A DNA stretch of 45,440 nt from Spirochaetales bacterium (GTDB lineage Bacteria > Spirochaetota > Spirochaetia > Sphaerochaetales > Sphaerochaetaceae), in NCBI GenBank assembly GCA_022788185.1, contig JALEVV010000074.1, positions 1 through 45,440 of the forward strand, given 5' to 3'. Positions 32,919 through 42,297 of this stretch are shown one piece after another. The translations under genes and the position numbers were made by a program. Each line of letters starts with the position of its first letter. Position 1 is the first letter of the stretch. Under the pieces are notes generated by a model. It ran no database searches. It was not told the DNA's origin and was given only the letters and a program-made list of their open reading frames with translations.

Positions 32919-35900
32919 AAGATAAGAAGAGTAAGGAAATAAAGAAGAAAAAGAAGCTGATTTCACTGTTTCTGGGCCTTGTCCTGTTCCTTTCGGGAGC
33001 CGTTCTTGCGGCAGGGCCCTTTTTCCCTGCGGTCAGCTCCCTCACGGAGCCGCTATACGGATACACTGTAATCGCTGACGGACTCTATGCCCCCGTGGTT
33101 CCGGGCGCATTCCTGGCATTTCTGGGCATCTTCATCCTGGCGGTAAGGAGAAGGAGACCCTTCTCCCTCCTGCTCGTTCCTTACATGGCGTTCATCTATG
33201 CATCGGTTGCAGTCGCCGCAAGGTTCATGAGGGGTGATAAGGAACCAGCCTTCATAATAGACCGCCTTTCCGGTCGTCCCGCCTTTGTCTTCCTGATTCT
33301 GATCCTGGAAGTCATTCTCTTCATGCTCCTCATTGTGATCACATCATCACTCAATGCCGGAGCCAGGAAGAGGATGGAGCGCAGGAAGATCCGGGAGGAG
33401 AAGGCAGCTGAGGCTCCGCAGGCGAAAGCCACGGAGGATGCTGAGAAGGAGGAAGAAAAGAGCGACAGGCTCTCCCCGATATCATTCCCCACCGTGGAGA
33501 AGCTTCCCACCTTCACCACGTTCTCTTCAGCTGACATCAGGCCGGAGGACCTTCCGGAAAAGAGTGAGCCTGAAAAGGAAGCAGATCATATTTACGATGC
33601 CCCCACGGCATCGATTTCGGCGTTCCAGAGTGCAAAGGAACGGATTTCAGGAGCTTCTTCAGCAGAAAAGAAGCCTCGGACAACCATGCTGTCCAACTCC
33701 CTCGAACGCGCCAGGGCAAGCGGTGAGAATGCTACTCCCGCCCAGGGCCCGATTATTGGCTTTGAGGACAGGCGGGACAAAAAGAATGAGGACAGGGTTC
33801 CCTCGTCCATCGCCCCTTCAGGACTTCCGAAGAGTCATCCCCGCTACGGGATGTTCGAGGCTCTGAGGAAGAAGAATGTCCCTGAAGCGGAAAAGAAGGA
33901 GGAAGAAAGTGCGCCTGCTCCTGAGCAGAATGATGAGCCAAAATCCTCAATAGCACCCTCTGGCCTTCCGAAGGATCATCCCCGCTATGGCATGTTCGAA
34001 GCCCTTTCCCGTCCCCGGGACACTTCCAGCATACCTTCCCGTCCGTTTACCGGAAAGGAAGGAGGGGATGCCGTGCAGAGCGCACCGGGACCTGAGGTTG
34101 CCGCATCGCTTTCCGATGCCATAAGGATGAGAAAGCGTGCGGAGGATCAGGAGGCCCTCCTCAAGGCAAAGGAAGAGAAGGAGAGGGAAGCCCAGATAAA
34201 GCGCGAGGAGGAAGAGGCTGCCGAACGCATGAAGCTCCGCCTCATAGAGGAGGAGCGGGCCCGCAGGGAGCAGATGCTCCGCGAACAGTACAGGAAGGAA
34301 GCTGAGGAGCGGGTCAGAAAGGAGCTTGCCGAGCAGGGACTGCTGAAGGAAAAGGCCGATGATGATGTCCATGAGCTTCCCAGAAGCGAAGGCTATTACA
34401 ACGCTGCCTCAACTGCGAAACCCGTCAACGGTGCCGAGCTTACCGATCCCGTGCCCGAAAAGGAGGAAAACTCAGCCTCCCAGATCGAGTTCAAGGTGGG
34501 AATCGGCGGGCTTGCCAGCAACAATGCCGGTGAGAGCGCGATACTGCAGAGACAGAACAGGGGATACACACCCCCGACTGCCGATCTGCTGAAAAGCTAC
34601 CCTGCCGGAAGCTATGAGATCGATGACGCGACACGGGACCTCGGTGAGATCATGCGCTCCGTCATGCACGATTTCCGGGTGGAGGTGACCCTCATCAACA
34701 TCATCAAGGGACCCACCGTCACCATGTACGAATATGATCTTGCCCCCGGAATCATGGTATCCAAGGTTACCAGCCTCCAGGACAACATCAGCATGCGTAT
34801 CGGCGGAAAGCAGATCAGAATCCTGGCGCCCGTTCCCGGAAAGAGTGCCATCGGAATTGAGGTGCCCAATGAAAAGCGGATGACTGTAGGCTTCAGGGAG
34901 CTCCTTGATCCCCTGCGCCAGAGCGGCTTCAGGGTTCCCATGATCCTGGGACGCAACATCCTCGGTCAGCCGATGATGCTCGATGTCTCCAAGACCCCTC
35001 ACCTGCTTATCGCCGGTACCACCGGTTCCGGTAAGAGTGTGTGCATAAACGGCCTCATTGTCTCGATTCTCTACACCAAGAGCCCCAAGGAGGTCAGACT
35101 CATCATGGTTGACCCCAAGGTGGTCGAGCTTCAGGTATACAACAGGATTCCCCACCTGCTGACTCCCGTAATCACGGAGCCGAAGCGGGTGCTCAAGATG
35201 CTCGCCTGGCTTGTTGAGGAGATGGAGCGCCGTTACAGGGTGTTCAGTCAGATAGGAACGAGAAACATCGAGGGCTTCAATGCCAACGTCCATACCCTGG
35301 GGTATGCAACGGAGAAGATGCCCTACATCGTGCTCATCATGGATGAGTTCGCCGATCTCATGACCGTCATCGGAAAGGACATTGAGGGATATGTTTCCCG
35401 CCTCATGGCCAAGGCCAGGGCAGCGGGCATCCATGTCGTGATGGCTACCCAGAGACCGTCCAGCGAGGTCATCACGGGTACGATCAAGAACAACATCCCG
35501 TCCCGTATCTCCTTTGCCGTCTCTTCGGCAATGAACAGCCGCATCATCCTCGATGAGTCAGGTGCCGAGAACCTGCTCGGTCGCGGTGACATGCTCTACC
35601 TTGCCAACGGCTCCAACAGCCTGAGCCGTATCCAGGGAGCGTTCCTCTCCGACGAGGAGGTCGACAAGGTCGTCCAGTTCGTCAAGAGTCAGGGCGAACC
35701 CGATTACCTCGATGAATCGATCTTCGAGGATGAGCCTGAGGATGATGAGCCCATCGATGAGGGGGACTTCGGATCAGGGGATGAGGACATGTACGAGAAG
35801 GCAAAGCAGATCGTCTTCGAGCGCAAGGGTGCCTCCGCATCCTACCTTCAGAGAAGGCTGGGTATCGGCTACAACAGGGCAGCCAAGCTCGTTGAGCAGA

Positions 35901-35968
35901 TGGAAGAGGATGGCATAGTGGGACCTGCCAACGGTTCCAAGCCAAGGGAGATTCTGAAATATGAGTAA
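32915..35968 (+). CDS. ftsK: DNA translocase FtsK
   Basis: This 1017-residue septal DNA pump clears and sorts chromosome termini at division. A basic start (KDKKSKEIKKKKK) precedes four membrane helices at about 15-37, 57-77, 84-103 and 123-145. Next comes a long linker (about 150-560), rich in Glu, Lys and Ala, with a charged coil around residues 400-480 and two copies of a 21-residue motif. The motor follows, with Walker A GTTGSGKS at 701-708 and Walker B Asp810-Glu811 (LIMDEFADL). A winged-helix gamma domain at about 950-1017 (ASYLQRRLGIGYNRAAKLVE) reads polar DNA signals. The start at 32915 overlaps rsmG by ATGA. Four helices, motor and gamma domain together rule out a simple SftA-type soluble relative. 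Confidence 0.94.
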   Translation: MKDKKSKEIKKKKKLISLFLGLVLFLSGAVLAAGPFFPAVSSLTEPLYGYTVIADGLYAPVVPGAFLAFLGIFILAVRRRRPFSLLLVPYMAFIYASVAVAARFMRGDKEPAFIIDRLSGRPAFVFLILILEVILFMLLIVITSSLNAGARKRMERRKIREEKAAEAPQAKATEDAEKEEEKSDRLSPISFPTVEKLPTFTTFSSADIRPEDLPEKSEPEKEADHIYDAPTASISAFQSAKERISGASSAEKKPRTTMLSNSLERARASGENATPAQGPIIGFEDRRDKKNEDRVPSSIAPSGLPKSHPRYGMFEALRKKNVPEAEKKEEESAPAPEQNDEPKSSIAPSGLPKDHPRYGMFEALSRPRDTSSIPSRPFTGKEGGDAVQSAPGPEVAASLSDAIRMRKRAEDQEALLKAKEEKEREAQIKREEEEAAERMKLRLIEEERARREQMLREQYRKEAEERVRKELAEQGLLKEKADDDVHELPRSEGYYNAASTAKPVNGAELTDPVPEKEENSASQIEFKVGIGGLASNNAGESAILQRQNRGYTPPTADLLKSYPAGSYEIDDATRDLGEIMRSVMHDFRVEVTLINIIKGPTVTMYEYDLAPGIMVSKVTSLQDNISMRIGGKQIRILAPVPGKSAIGIEVPNEKRMTVGFRELLDPLRQSGFRVPMILGRNILGQPMMLDVSKTPHLLIAGTTGSGKSVCINGLIVSILYTKSPKEVRLIMVDPKVVELQVYNRIPHLLTPVITEPKRVLKMLAWLVEEMERRYRVFSQIGTRNIEGFNANVHTLGYATEKMPYIVLIMDEFADLMTVIGKDIEGYVSRLMAKARAAGIHVVMATQRPSSEVITGTIKNNIPSRISFAVSSAMNSRIILDESGAENLLGRGDMLYLANGSNSLSRIQGAFLSDEEVDKVVQFVKSQGEPDYLDESIFEDEPEDDEPIDEGDFGSGDEDMYEKAKQIVFERKGASASYLQRRLGIGYNRAAKLVEQMEEDGIVGPANGSKPREILKYE
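33803..33865 (+). repeat. FtsK linker repeat, copy 1
   Basis: Twenty-one codons (residues 297-317) read SSIAPSGLPKSHPRYGMFEA plus Leu. Copy 2 lies 141 bases downstream and differs at one residue. The DNA differs at several third positions while the protein is kept. Confidence 0.9.
33944..34006 (+). repeat. FtsK linker repeat, copy 2
   Basis: Residues 344-364 read SSIAPSGLPKDHPRYGMFEA plus Leu, identical to copy 1 except Asp for Ser. The conserved protein with diverged codons points to selection on the peptide rather than a fresh DNA duplication. Confidence 0.9.
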
Positions 35969-36755
35969 AAGTGCGATAAAAAACGGCGAAATAATAAGGG
36001 AGGAGGATGCAGTCCTCCCCATAACATCGAGGGAGGTGCAGTGCAACTACTCGGTCTATGAGGCCCTGAGGGTGCTCGGAGGTAAGGCGGTTCACCTTAA
36101 GGACCATGAAAAGCGCCTCAGGGAGAGTGCGGCAATGCTGAAGATGGAGATCCCGGAGCTCCCTCTGGAAAAGTGGATCGACACCCTGGTCGCCCATGAC
36201 GGCCTTGAGGACGTGACGATGAGGATTCTCGTGGTCGGAGGCAGCAACGTCCAGGTTTTCATCACCTATACCGAGCTTCTTACCTATCCTGACAGCTACT
36301 ATGATGAGGGTGTTGCCGTGACGACCTATCAGGGGGAGCGCTTCATGCCCACATGCAAGACCAGCAACCTGCTGTTAAGCTACCTCGCCCTCAATGACGC
36401 CCGGAGTAAGGGTGCCTTCGAGGCCCTGCTCGTGGACCGGAACGGGGAGGTGCTTGAGGGGACGAGGAGCAACTTCTATGCCCTGAAGGACGGCGTTGTA
36501 TACACAGCGGACACCGATAAGGTACTCTCCGGTGTCACCAGACTCTCGGTGCTTAAGGCCCTTGAACTCATGGGTGTTCCCGTGGTGCTCAGGGCTCCGG
36601 GTGCAGAGGAAATAAAGAGTGCCGATGCGCTCTTCATCTCCTCCACCAGCATGGCCGCCATGCCGGTGTCCGTACTGGACGGAAAACCCGTTTCCACCGA
36701 CAATGAATTCGTAAAAAAGATAATGAGATACGTAAGGGAGCACGAACTGGACTGA
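35961..36755 (+). CDS. class IV aminotransferase (branched-chain/ADC-lyase type)
   Basis: This 264-residue PLP enzyme of fold type IV has PLP lysine Lys133 in PTCKTSNLLLSYLALN, followed by EGTRSNFYAL (166-175) and the phosphate-binding GVTRLSVL (191-198). The group covers branched-chain aminotransferase, D-amino-acid aminotransferase and aminodeoxychorismate lyase (PabC). The length and the absence of the longer BCAT N-terminal domain leave PabC-like or D-amino-acid types open. It overlaps the ftsK stop by 8 bases and is the last gene of the mnmE cluster. The CCATCAGCTGATGG palindrome at 36762-36775 follows its stop. Confidence 0.85.
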   Translation: MSKSAIKNGEIIREEDAVLPITSREVQCNYSVYEALRVLGGKAVHLKDHEKRLRESAAMLKMEIPELPLEKWIDTLVAHDGLEDVTMRILVVGGSNVQVFITYTELLTYPDSYYDEGVAVTTYQGERFMPTCKTSNLLLSYLALNDARSKGAFEALLVDRNGEVLEGTRSNFYALKDGVVYTADTDKVLSGVTRLSVLKALELMGVPVVLRAPGAEEIKSADALFISSTSMAAMPVSVLDGKPVSTDNEFVKKIMRYVREHELD

Positions 36756-36843
36756 TTACCCCCATCAGCTGATGGACAAAACCCTGTCAATAACATAATA
36801 ATTAGAACTGATCAGGAATTTTACCACTCATTAGGATTATTAT

Positions 36844-38448
36844 ATGAATTTCAATCAGTTAGGATTAACGGACAGGGTTCTCGAGGGCATTAAGGATGCC
36901 GGTTTTGAGACCTGTACCAACGTGCAGGAGATGGTCCTGCCTGTTTCCCTCGGAGGCCGTGACGTCATGGTCCAGTCGAAGACCGGGTCCGGAAAGACCG
37001 CCGTCTATCTGCTCACCATAATGGAGCAGTATGCAAAACGTCAGAATGCGGGGCTTCCCCTTCCGGTAAGCCTCGTCATCGCTCCCACCAGGGAGCTTGC
37101 CCTCCAGATCGAGGAGGATGCGAAGCTGCTTTCAAAGCACCTGGACGGTTTCAGGGTAGGCTGCTTCTACGGCGGCGTCGGCTATGGCCGTCAGAATGAG
37201 GAGATCAGCTCCGGACTCGCCCTGTACGTGGGTACCCCCGGACGTCTGATCGATTTCGCCCAGTCCCGGAAAATTGATTTCAGGCAGTTCTCGATCGTCG
37301 TCATCGATGAGGCCGACAGAATGTTCGACATGGGCTTCTATCCCGATGTCCAGAGAATGTTCTCCCTGATGGTGAAAAGGGAGGAGCGTCAGACGCTCCT
37401 CTTATCAGCCACCCTTTCCACCAGGGTCAGGAACCTGGCCTGGGAGTATATGAACTCTCCCGTCGAGATTGAGAGCCAGCCGGAGGAAATAACCGTAAAG
37501 AACATCACTCAGGAACTCTTCCATGTTACCAAGGATGAGAAGTTCCAGCTCCTGCTTGACCTGCTGAAGAAGGAGGCTCCCAGAAGCTGCCTCATCTTCA
37601 CAAACACAAAGGGTAAGGCCGTCGAGGTCTCAAAGCGTCTCACGATGAACGGTTACAGAACCGCATATCTCATGGGAGACATGGCCCAGAAGGACCGCCT
37701 TCAGGCACTTTCTAAGATGAAGGACGGCAAACTGGACATCCTGGTTGCGACCGACATAGCCGCCCGCGGCCTTCAGATCGATGATCTGGAGCTCGTCGTC
37801 AACTACGACATTCCCGAGGACTTCGAGGCATATGTCCACCGCATAGGCAGGACTGCCCGTGCCGGAAAGAGCGGAAAGGCAATCACGCTGGCGTGTGAGG
37901 AGTACATCTACGGCCTTGAAGCAATTGAGAACTACATCCAGATGAAGATTCCCGTGCTCTGGGCCGATGAGATCGGACTTGAGCATGTGGAGGACAAGAG
38001 CGAGGGCTTCAGACTTGCCGACAGACCCAGGGGCCAGAGAAAAGGCTCTTCGGGAAGGGGCTCTTCAGATAGAAGCCATTCCGAGAGGAGAAGGCCTGCC
38101 AGGACAGGTGAGGCAGCTGCTTCCGGAAAGAAGGGCGGTGAAAGGAAGAAGAAGGAAGTCGACTACGACAGACTTGCCAAGATGTCTCCCGAGGAAAGAA
38201 TGTCCTACTACAAGAAGGCATATGGTGATAAGAGTGCAAAGAAGGAAGCTGCTGTCCCGCAGAAGACCAGGCCGACAAAGCCCGCTCCTCAGGACAATGT
38301 GAAAAAGACTCCCAAAGAGCCTCAGAAGCCCAGAAAGGAAGTCACTCCCATGCCCAAGGTTCAGAGTGCACCCGTCCAGAAGACCGTCGAGCCCAGGAAG
38401 AAAGGCTTCATCTCAAAGGTGCTCTCCCTCTTCAGGAGAGATAAATGA
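36844..38448 (+). CDS. DEAD-box RNA helicase with a basic C-terminal tail
   Basis: This 534-residue RNA helicase is complete. The Q motif glutamine is at about 28, motif I SKTGSGKT at 45-52, motif Ia PTRELALQ, motif II DEAD at 155-158 and motif III SAT at 188-190. The second domain has RGLQIDDLELVVNYDIP and motif VI HRIGRTARAG. From about residue 390 a lysine/arginine/serine-rich tail (KGSSGRGSSDRSHSERRRP, then Pro/Lys-rich) probably binds RNA or ribosomal particles non-specifically. Such RhlB/RhlE-like helicases act in RNA decay or ribosome assembly. It is translationally coupled to the ABC exporter (ATGA) and heads the second large overlapping chain. Confidence 0.92.
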   Translation: MNFNQLGLTDRVLEGIKDAGFETCTNVQEMVLPVSLGGRDVMVQSKTGSGKTAVYLLTIMEQYAKRQNAGLPLPVSLVIAPTRELALQIEEDAKLLSKHLDGFRVGCFYGGVGYGRQNEEISSGLALYVGTPGRLIDFAQSRKIDFRQFSIVVIDEADRMFDMGFYPDVQRMFSLMVKREERQTLLLSATLSTRVRNLAWEYMNSPVEIESQPEEITVKNITQELFHVTKDEKFQLLLDLLKKEAPRSCLIFTNTKGKAVEVSKRLTMNGYRTAYLMGDMAQKDRLQALSKMKDGKLDILVATDIAARGLQIDDLELVVNYDIPEDFEAYVHRIGRTARAGKSGKAITLACEEYIYGLEAIENYIQMKIPVLWADEIGLEHVEDKSEGFRLADRPRGQRKGSSGRGSSDRSHSERRRPARTGEAAASGKKGGERKKKEVDYDRLAKMSPEERMSYYKKAYGDKSAKKEAAVPQKTRPTKPAPQDNVKKTPKEPQKPRKEVTPMPKVQSAPVQKTVEPRKKGFISKVLSLFRRDK

Positions 38449-40175
38449 GTCTTCTGAAAAGATTCACCGCCTATTACAGGCCCTTCATGGGCCTTTTCAT
38501 GCTGGACATAGTGATAGCGGCATTTTCATCCCTTCTTTCAATTCTCTTTCCCCTGCTTACCAGGTACCTGCTCAGTGTTCCCATCCCCGCAGGGGATTAC
38601 AGGGGCATGTGCATCATCTTTGCGGTGATGCTCGCCGTTTACGTCATTCAGGCGGTCAGCAACTACATCCGCATCCGCTGGGGTCACAACCTGGGTGTCA
38701 GAATGGAGAATAAGATGAGGGAGGATCTCTTTGCCCACATCCAGACGCTCTCCTTCTCATACTTCGACAGGACCAAGACCGGTACGATCATGAGCAGGAT
38801 CACCAACGATCTCTTCCAGATCGCGGAGGTGGCCCACCATGGTCCCGAGGATCTTCTGATCAGCGTTGCCACCATTGTCGGGGCTTACGTGCTGATGTTC
38901 ATGATCAGCGTGCCGCTGGCACTGGTTTCCATAATCCCGCTCCCGTTCATGCTCTTCTACGGAATAGTCTTCGGACACCGGATGAAGGAGAAGAACAGGG
39001 CAGTGAGACGTTCCGTTGCCGACATCAACGTGGATGCGGAAAACTCCATTCAGGGGATCAGGGAAGTGAAGTCCTTCGCGCAGGAGAACTTCCAGAAGGA
39101 CAAGTTTGACAAGTCAAACAGGAAGCTCCGTGCCACCAGGGAAGCCATGTATGCCCAGATGGCCTCATACCATGCGGGAATCGGGTTCATGAGGGATGCC
39201 TACTATCTTGTGACCGTTGCCGGAGGTGCCATTCTCATCGCACTCGGACACGCCGGACTGACCGACCTTCTGACCTTCGTCCTCTATGTTTCCGTGGTCG
39301 TTCCTCCCATCGACAGGCTCATAAACTTCACCGAGCAGCTCCAGCAGGGAATCGCATCCTTCGAGCGCTTTACCGAGGTCATGGACATAAGCCCCGAGAT
39401 AAAGGACAGTGAAAATGCCACTGAGCTTGTGGTAAAGGACGGAAACATCGATTTCAGGGATGTGTCCTTCTCCTACGAGACGCGCGGAGGTGAACTGGTC
39501 ACTTCCCATCTGGATCTGGAGATAAAGGGCGGCGAGAGAGTTGCCCTCGTGGGTGAAAGCGGTGCGGGAAAGACCACGATCGTCTCCCTCCTGGCCCGTT
39601 TCTACGAGAGGGACTCCGGTTCGATAACCATTGACGGAACCGACATAAAGGACGTCACTCAGGAATCCCTGCACAGGGCCATAGGCTTCGTGCAGCAGAG
39701 CGTCTTCCTCTTCGATGCCTCGATCAGGGAGAACCTGAAGTACGGCAAGAGCGATGCCACCGATGAGGAGCTCTGGCAGGCCCTCAGGGTTGCCAACCTC
39801 CACGATTTCGTTGCAGGACTTCCTGACGGACTGGATACGGAGGTCGGGGAGAGGGGTACGAGACTTTCCGGCGGACAGAAGCAGAGACTTTCCATTGCCC
39901 GGGTATTTCTCAAGAATCCTCCGATTCTTATATTCGATGAGGCAACAAGCAGTCTCGACACGGAGAGTGAGGCCCTCATCCAGGATGCCTTCAACAACAT
40001 TTCAAAGGGAAGGACTTCCATTGTAATCGCACACAGATTGTCCACTATCGTCGATAGTGATAAAATCTTCGTCATAGATGAAGGTACCGTTAAGGAGGTG
40101 GGAACCCATAAGGAGCTCCTGGCACGAAACGGCCTTTATACCAGACTGTATAACATCAAAAGGGATGAGTTATGA
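38445..40175 (+). CDS. ABC exporter, fused membrane and ATPase domains
   Basis: This 576-residue half-transporter forms a dimer. Six membrane helices span about 14-300, followed by a nucleotide-binding domain with Walker A VGESGAGKTT (369-378), signature LSGGQ (474-478) and Walker B ILIFDEATSSLD (494-505). The layout is that of MsbA/LmrA-type exporters of lipids or drugs. The next gene, plsC, makes phosphatidic acid, so a lipid-related cargo is conceivable. It starts inside the helicase stop and ends overlapping plsC. Confidence 0.92.
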   Translation: MSLLKRFTAYYRPFMGLFMLDIVIAAFSSLLSILFPLLTRYLLSVPIPAGDYRGMCIIFAVMLAVYVIQAVSNYIRIRWGHNLGVRMENKMREDLFAHIQTLSFSYFDRTKTGTIMSRITNDLFQIAEVAHHGPEDLLISVATIVGAYVLMFMISVPLALVSIIPLPFMLFYGIVFGHRMKEKNRAVRRSVADINVDAENSIQGIREVKSFAQENFQKDKFDKSNRKLRATREAMYAQMASYHAGIGFMRDAYYLVTVAGGAILIALGHAGLTDLLTFVLYVSVVVPPIDRLINFTEQLQQGIASFERFTEVMDISPEIKDSENATELVVKDGNIDFRDVSFSYETRGGELVTSHLDLEIKGGERVALVGESGAGKTTIVSLLARFYERDSGSITIDGTDIKDVTQESLHRAIGFVQQSVFLFDASIRENLKYGKSDATDEELWQALRVANLHDFVAGLPDGLDTEVGERGTRLSGGQKQRLSIARVFLKNPPILIFDEATSSLDTESEALIQDAFNNISKGRTSIVIAHRLSTIVDSDKIFVIDEGTVKEVGTHKELLARNGLYTRLYNIKRDEL

Positions 40176-40921
40176 TTAAATTCCTGAAACTGCTGATAGC
40201 CGTCATCATCGTCGTGCCGTTCTTCATTTTAAGCTATGTTCCCCTGTTTCTCGCCTTCGTCCTTAAAAAGTGCGGGAAGAAGAATGCTTCCGAAGCCATA
40301 CTGAACGTATCTGCTCATTTCCTGATAAAGCTGATCTTCCTCATGCTCGGAGGAAGGGTGAAGGTAAAGGGCCTTGAGAACATCCCGACGGAAGGAAGAA
40401 TCTGCTTCATCGGTAACCATACCTCCCTTCTGGACTGTATCGCCGTCATGTATCCCAGAAAGGTCTTTACCGGATTCATCGGCAAGGTCGAGATTAAGAA
40501 GATTCCGCTGGTAAACACCTGGTTCTCCTTACTCAACTCGGTATACATCGACAGGAAGAGCCCCAGGGACTCCATCAAGGCAATTCTTCAGGGCTCTGAA
40601 AACATCAGAAACGGCAAGGCCATGACTATCTTTCCAGAGGGAACGAGAAGCAAGGACGGTACCATCCATGAGTTCAAGGCCGGATCCTTCAAGATGGCCA
40701 CCCGTGTCGATGCCGTCATCTGTCCCGTTGCCATCAAGGGAACGAGATATCTCTTCGAAACACCGTATTCCCTTTTCAGAAAGGATGTTTACATTTCCTT
40801 CCTCCCGCCCGTTGTCACCGAAGGCATGAGCGAGGATGAGAAGAAGGACATCCATGCACTTGTGGAAGAGAGCATAAGGGCAGAGTATGAGGCCCTTCCT
40901 GCTGTCGGAAAGAAGAAGTAA
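40172..40921 (+). CDS. plsC: 1-acyl-sn-glycerol-3-phosphate acyltransferase
   Basis: This 249-residue membrane enzyme of the AGPAT family adds the second acyl chain to lysophosphatidic acid in phospholipid synthesis. The catalytic motif NHTSLLD (82-88) has His83 and Asp88 (H-x4-D), and FPEGTRS at 154-160 binds glycerol phosphate. An N-terminal hydrophobic segment (MIKFLKLLIAVIIVVPFFIL) anchors it. The stop and next start overlap as TAATG. A role in acylating a different acceptor is possible but the motifs are standard. Confidence 0.9.
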   Translation: MIKFLKLLIAVIIVVPFFILSYVPLFLAFVLKKCGKKNASEAILNVSAHFLIKLIFLMLGGRVKVKGLENIPTEGRICFIGNHTSLLDCIAVMYPRKVFTGFIGKVEIKKIPLVNTWFSLLNSVYIDRKSPRDSIKAILQGSENIRNGKAMTIFPEGTRSKDGTIHEFKAGSFKMATRVDAVICPVAIKGTRYLFETPYSLFRKDVYISFLPPVVTEGMSEDEKKDIHALVEESIRAEYEALPAVGKKK

Positions 40922-42297
40922 TGCTCGAAGTAAAGAATCTCACATTCCGCTATGAAAGCTATGAAAGCACCTCTTCCAGGGTGCTTTTAAATAATGTTTC
41001 CTTCACCCTCAGGAAAAATGAGAACATCCTGATCCTGGGGCGTCCCGGTGCGGGAAAGACGACCCTGTCCTTCATCCTTTCGGGCCTTACCCCAAAGTAC
41101 AATGACGGAGAACTCACCGGCACGGTACTCTATGACGGAAAGGGCGTGGATGAAGAACTTGAGGAGCTTACGGTCTTCTCCCTGGTTCCCCAGAACACTG
41201 CCGATTCCATGATAACCTCCACAGTCGAGGAGGAGCTGGCATTCCCGCTGGAGTCCCTCGGAATGGACGTGGAAGAGATGGAGCGCCGCATCACCGAAGT
41301 ATGCTCCGGATGGGGACTGGAGCGTCTCAGATATGTGGGAACCCAGGAGCTCAGCGGCGGTGAGAAGCGGCGTCTCATGCTTGCATGCGCTGAAGTCACC
41401 GATCCTGATTACATGATCTATGATGAGGCCTTTGATGATCTTGATGTCTCCTACAGGGAAAAACTTGCAAAGATACTGCAGAAAAGGGAAAGAGCTTCCA
41501 TCGTCACCGCAAGCCACTTCCTCTCCTGCTTCACGGGACTCTTCGATGAGGTATACATTCTGGACGGCACCCTGAAAAGAGCCGATTCCCATATGGTCGC
41601 AGCCTTTTCCGAAATACCCCGGATGACATTTCCGCCCGTAACTTCAGATGATGTTCTTTCCGTGCGCGATCTTAAGTTCACCCATCCCCACCGCAGCATC
41701 AGTGAGGAGGTGCCCTTCCGCCTCACGGTTCCCGAGTTCTCGCTCCGCCGCGGGGAAGTCATAACTCTGACAGGCCCCAACGGCTCCGGTAAGTCCACGT
41801 TTTCATCTCTTCTATGCGGGCTCTATGCACCCGAGTCGGGTGTCATAGCCTGCAGGGGCAGATCACTGGATCGAAAGGAGCTTGCCAGGACCGTGGGATA
41901 TATGTTCCAGAATCCGGACTGGCAGATCTTCCTCCCGACAGTAAGGGATGAGCTTTCCTTTGCCTATGAGCGGGAAAGGATGAAAAGATCTGAAACAGAT
42001 GCTAAGGTTGATGAACTCACCCGCCTCTTCAATCTTGATCCCGGCAGTATCGCAACCATGATGAGCTACGGGGAGAGGAAAAGACTCCAGGCGGCAGTTT
42101 ACTACAGCCTGAAGAGACCCTTCTGCATCCTCGATGAGCTGGACAGCGCACTCAGCTATGATGAGAGTGCGTCGCTCATCACCCTGCTGGCCGCTCAGGG
42201 GGCGGGGATAATCCTCATCACCCACGATGAGGCCTTTGCCCGGGCCGTTTCGGACAGGGGCTACAGTGTAAAGGACGGTGTCGTCAATGCGTTATGA
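40921..42297 (+). CDS. ECF transporter ATPase, two fused nucleotide-binding domains
   Basis: This 458-residue fusion combines the EcfA and EcfA' ATPases in one chain. Domain 1 has Walker A GRPGAGKTT (40-48), signature LSGGEKRRLMLA and Walker B YMIYDEAFDDLD. Domain 2 has Walker A GPNGSGKST at about 285 and Walker B FCILDELDSALS. Its signature reads MSYGERKRL in place of LSGGQ, so the two ATP sites are unequal. Together with EcfT and the S component below it forms a vitamin or metal uptake system. Overlaps at both ends point to obligate co-expression. Confidence 0.9.
   Translation: MLEVKNLTFRYESYESTSSRVLLNNVSFTLRKNENILILGRPGAGKTTLSFILSGLTPKYNDGELTGTVLYDGKGVDEELEELTVFSLVPQNTADSMITSTVEEELAFPLESLGMDVEEMERRITEVCSGWGLERLRYVGTQELSGGEKRRLMLACAEVTDPDYMIYDEAFDDLDVSYREKLAKILQKRERASIVTASHFLSCFTGLFDEVYILDGTLKRADSHMVAAFSEIPRMTFPPVTSDDVLSVRDLKFTHPHRSISEEVPFRLTVPEFSLRRGEVITLTGPNGSGKSTFSSLLCGLYAPESGVIACRGRSLDRKELARTVGYMFQNPDWQIFLPTVRDELSFAYERERMKRSETDAKVDELTRLFNLDPGSIATMMSYGERKRLQAAVYYSLKRPFCILDELDSALSYDESASLITLLAAQGAGIILITHDEAFARAVSDRGYSVKDGVVNAL

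Noticed and set aside
34472-35434. 320-codon open frame on the minus strand within ftsK
   Set aside because: It lies fully antisense to the FtsK motor; its Asp/His/Gly-rich composition is the mirror of conserved codons and no family pattern is seen.
36762-36775. CCATCAGCTGATGG palindrome as terminator of the aminotransferase gene
   Set aside because: It has no loop and no T-run follows; it may be a protein-binding site or chance.
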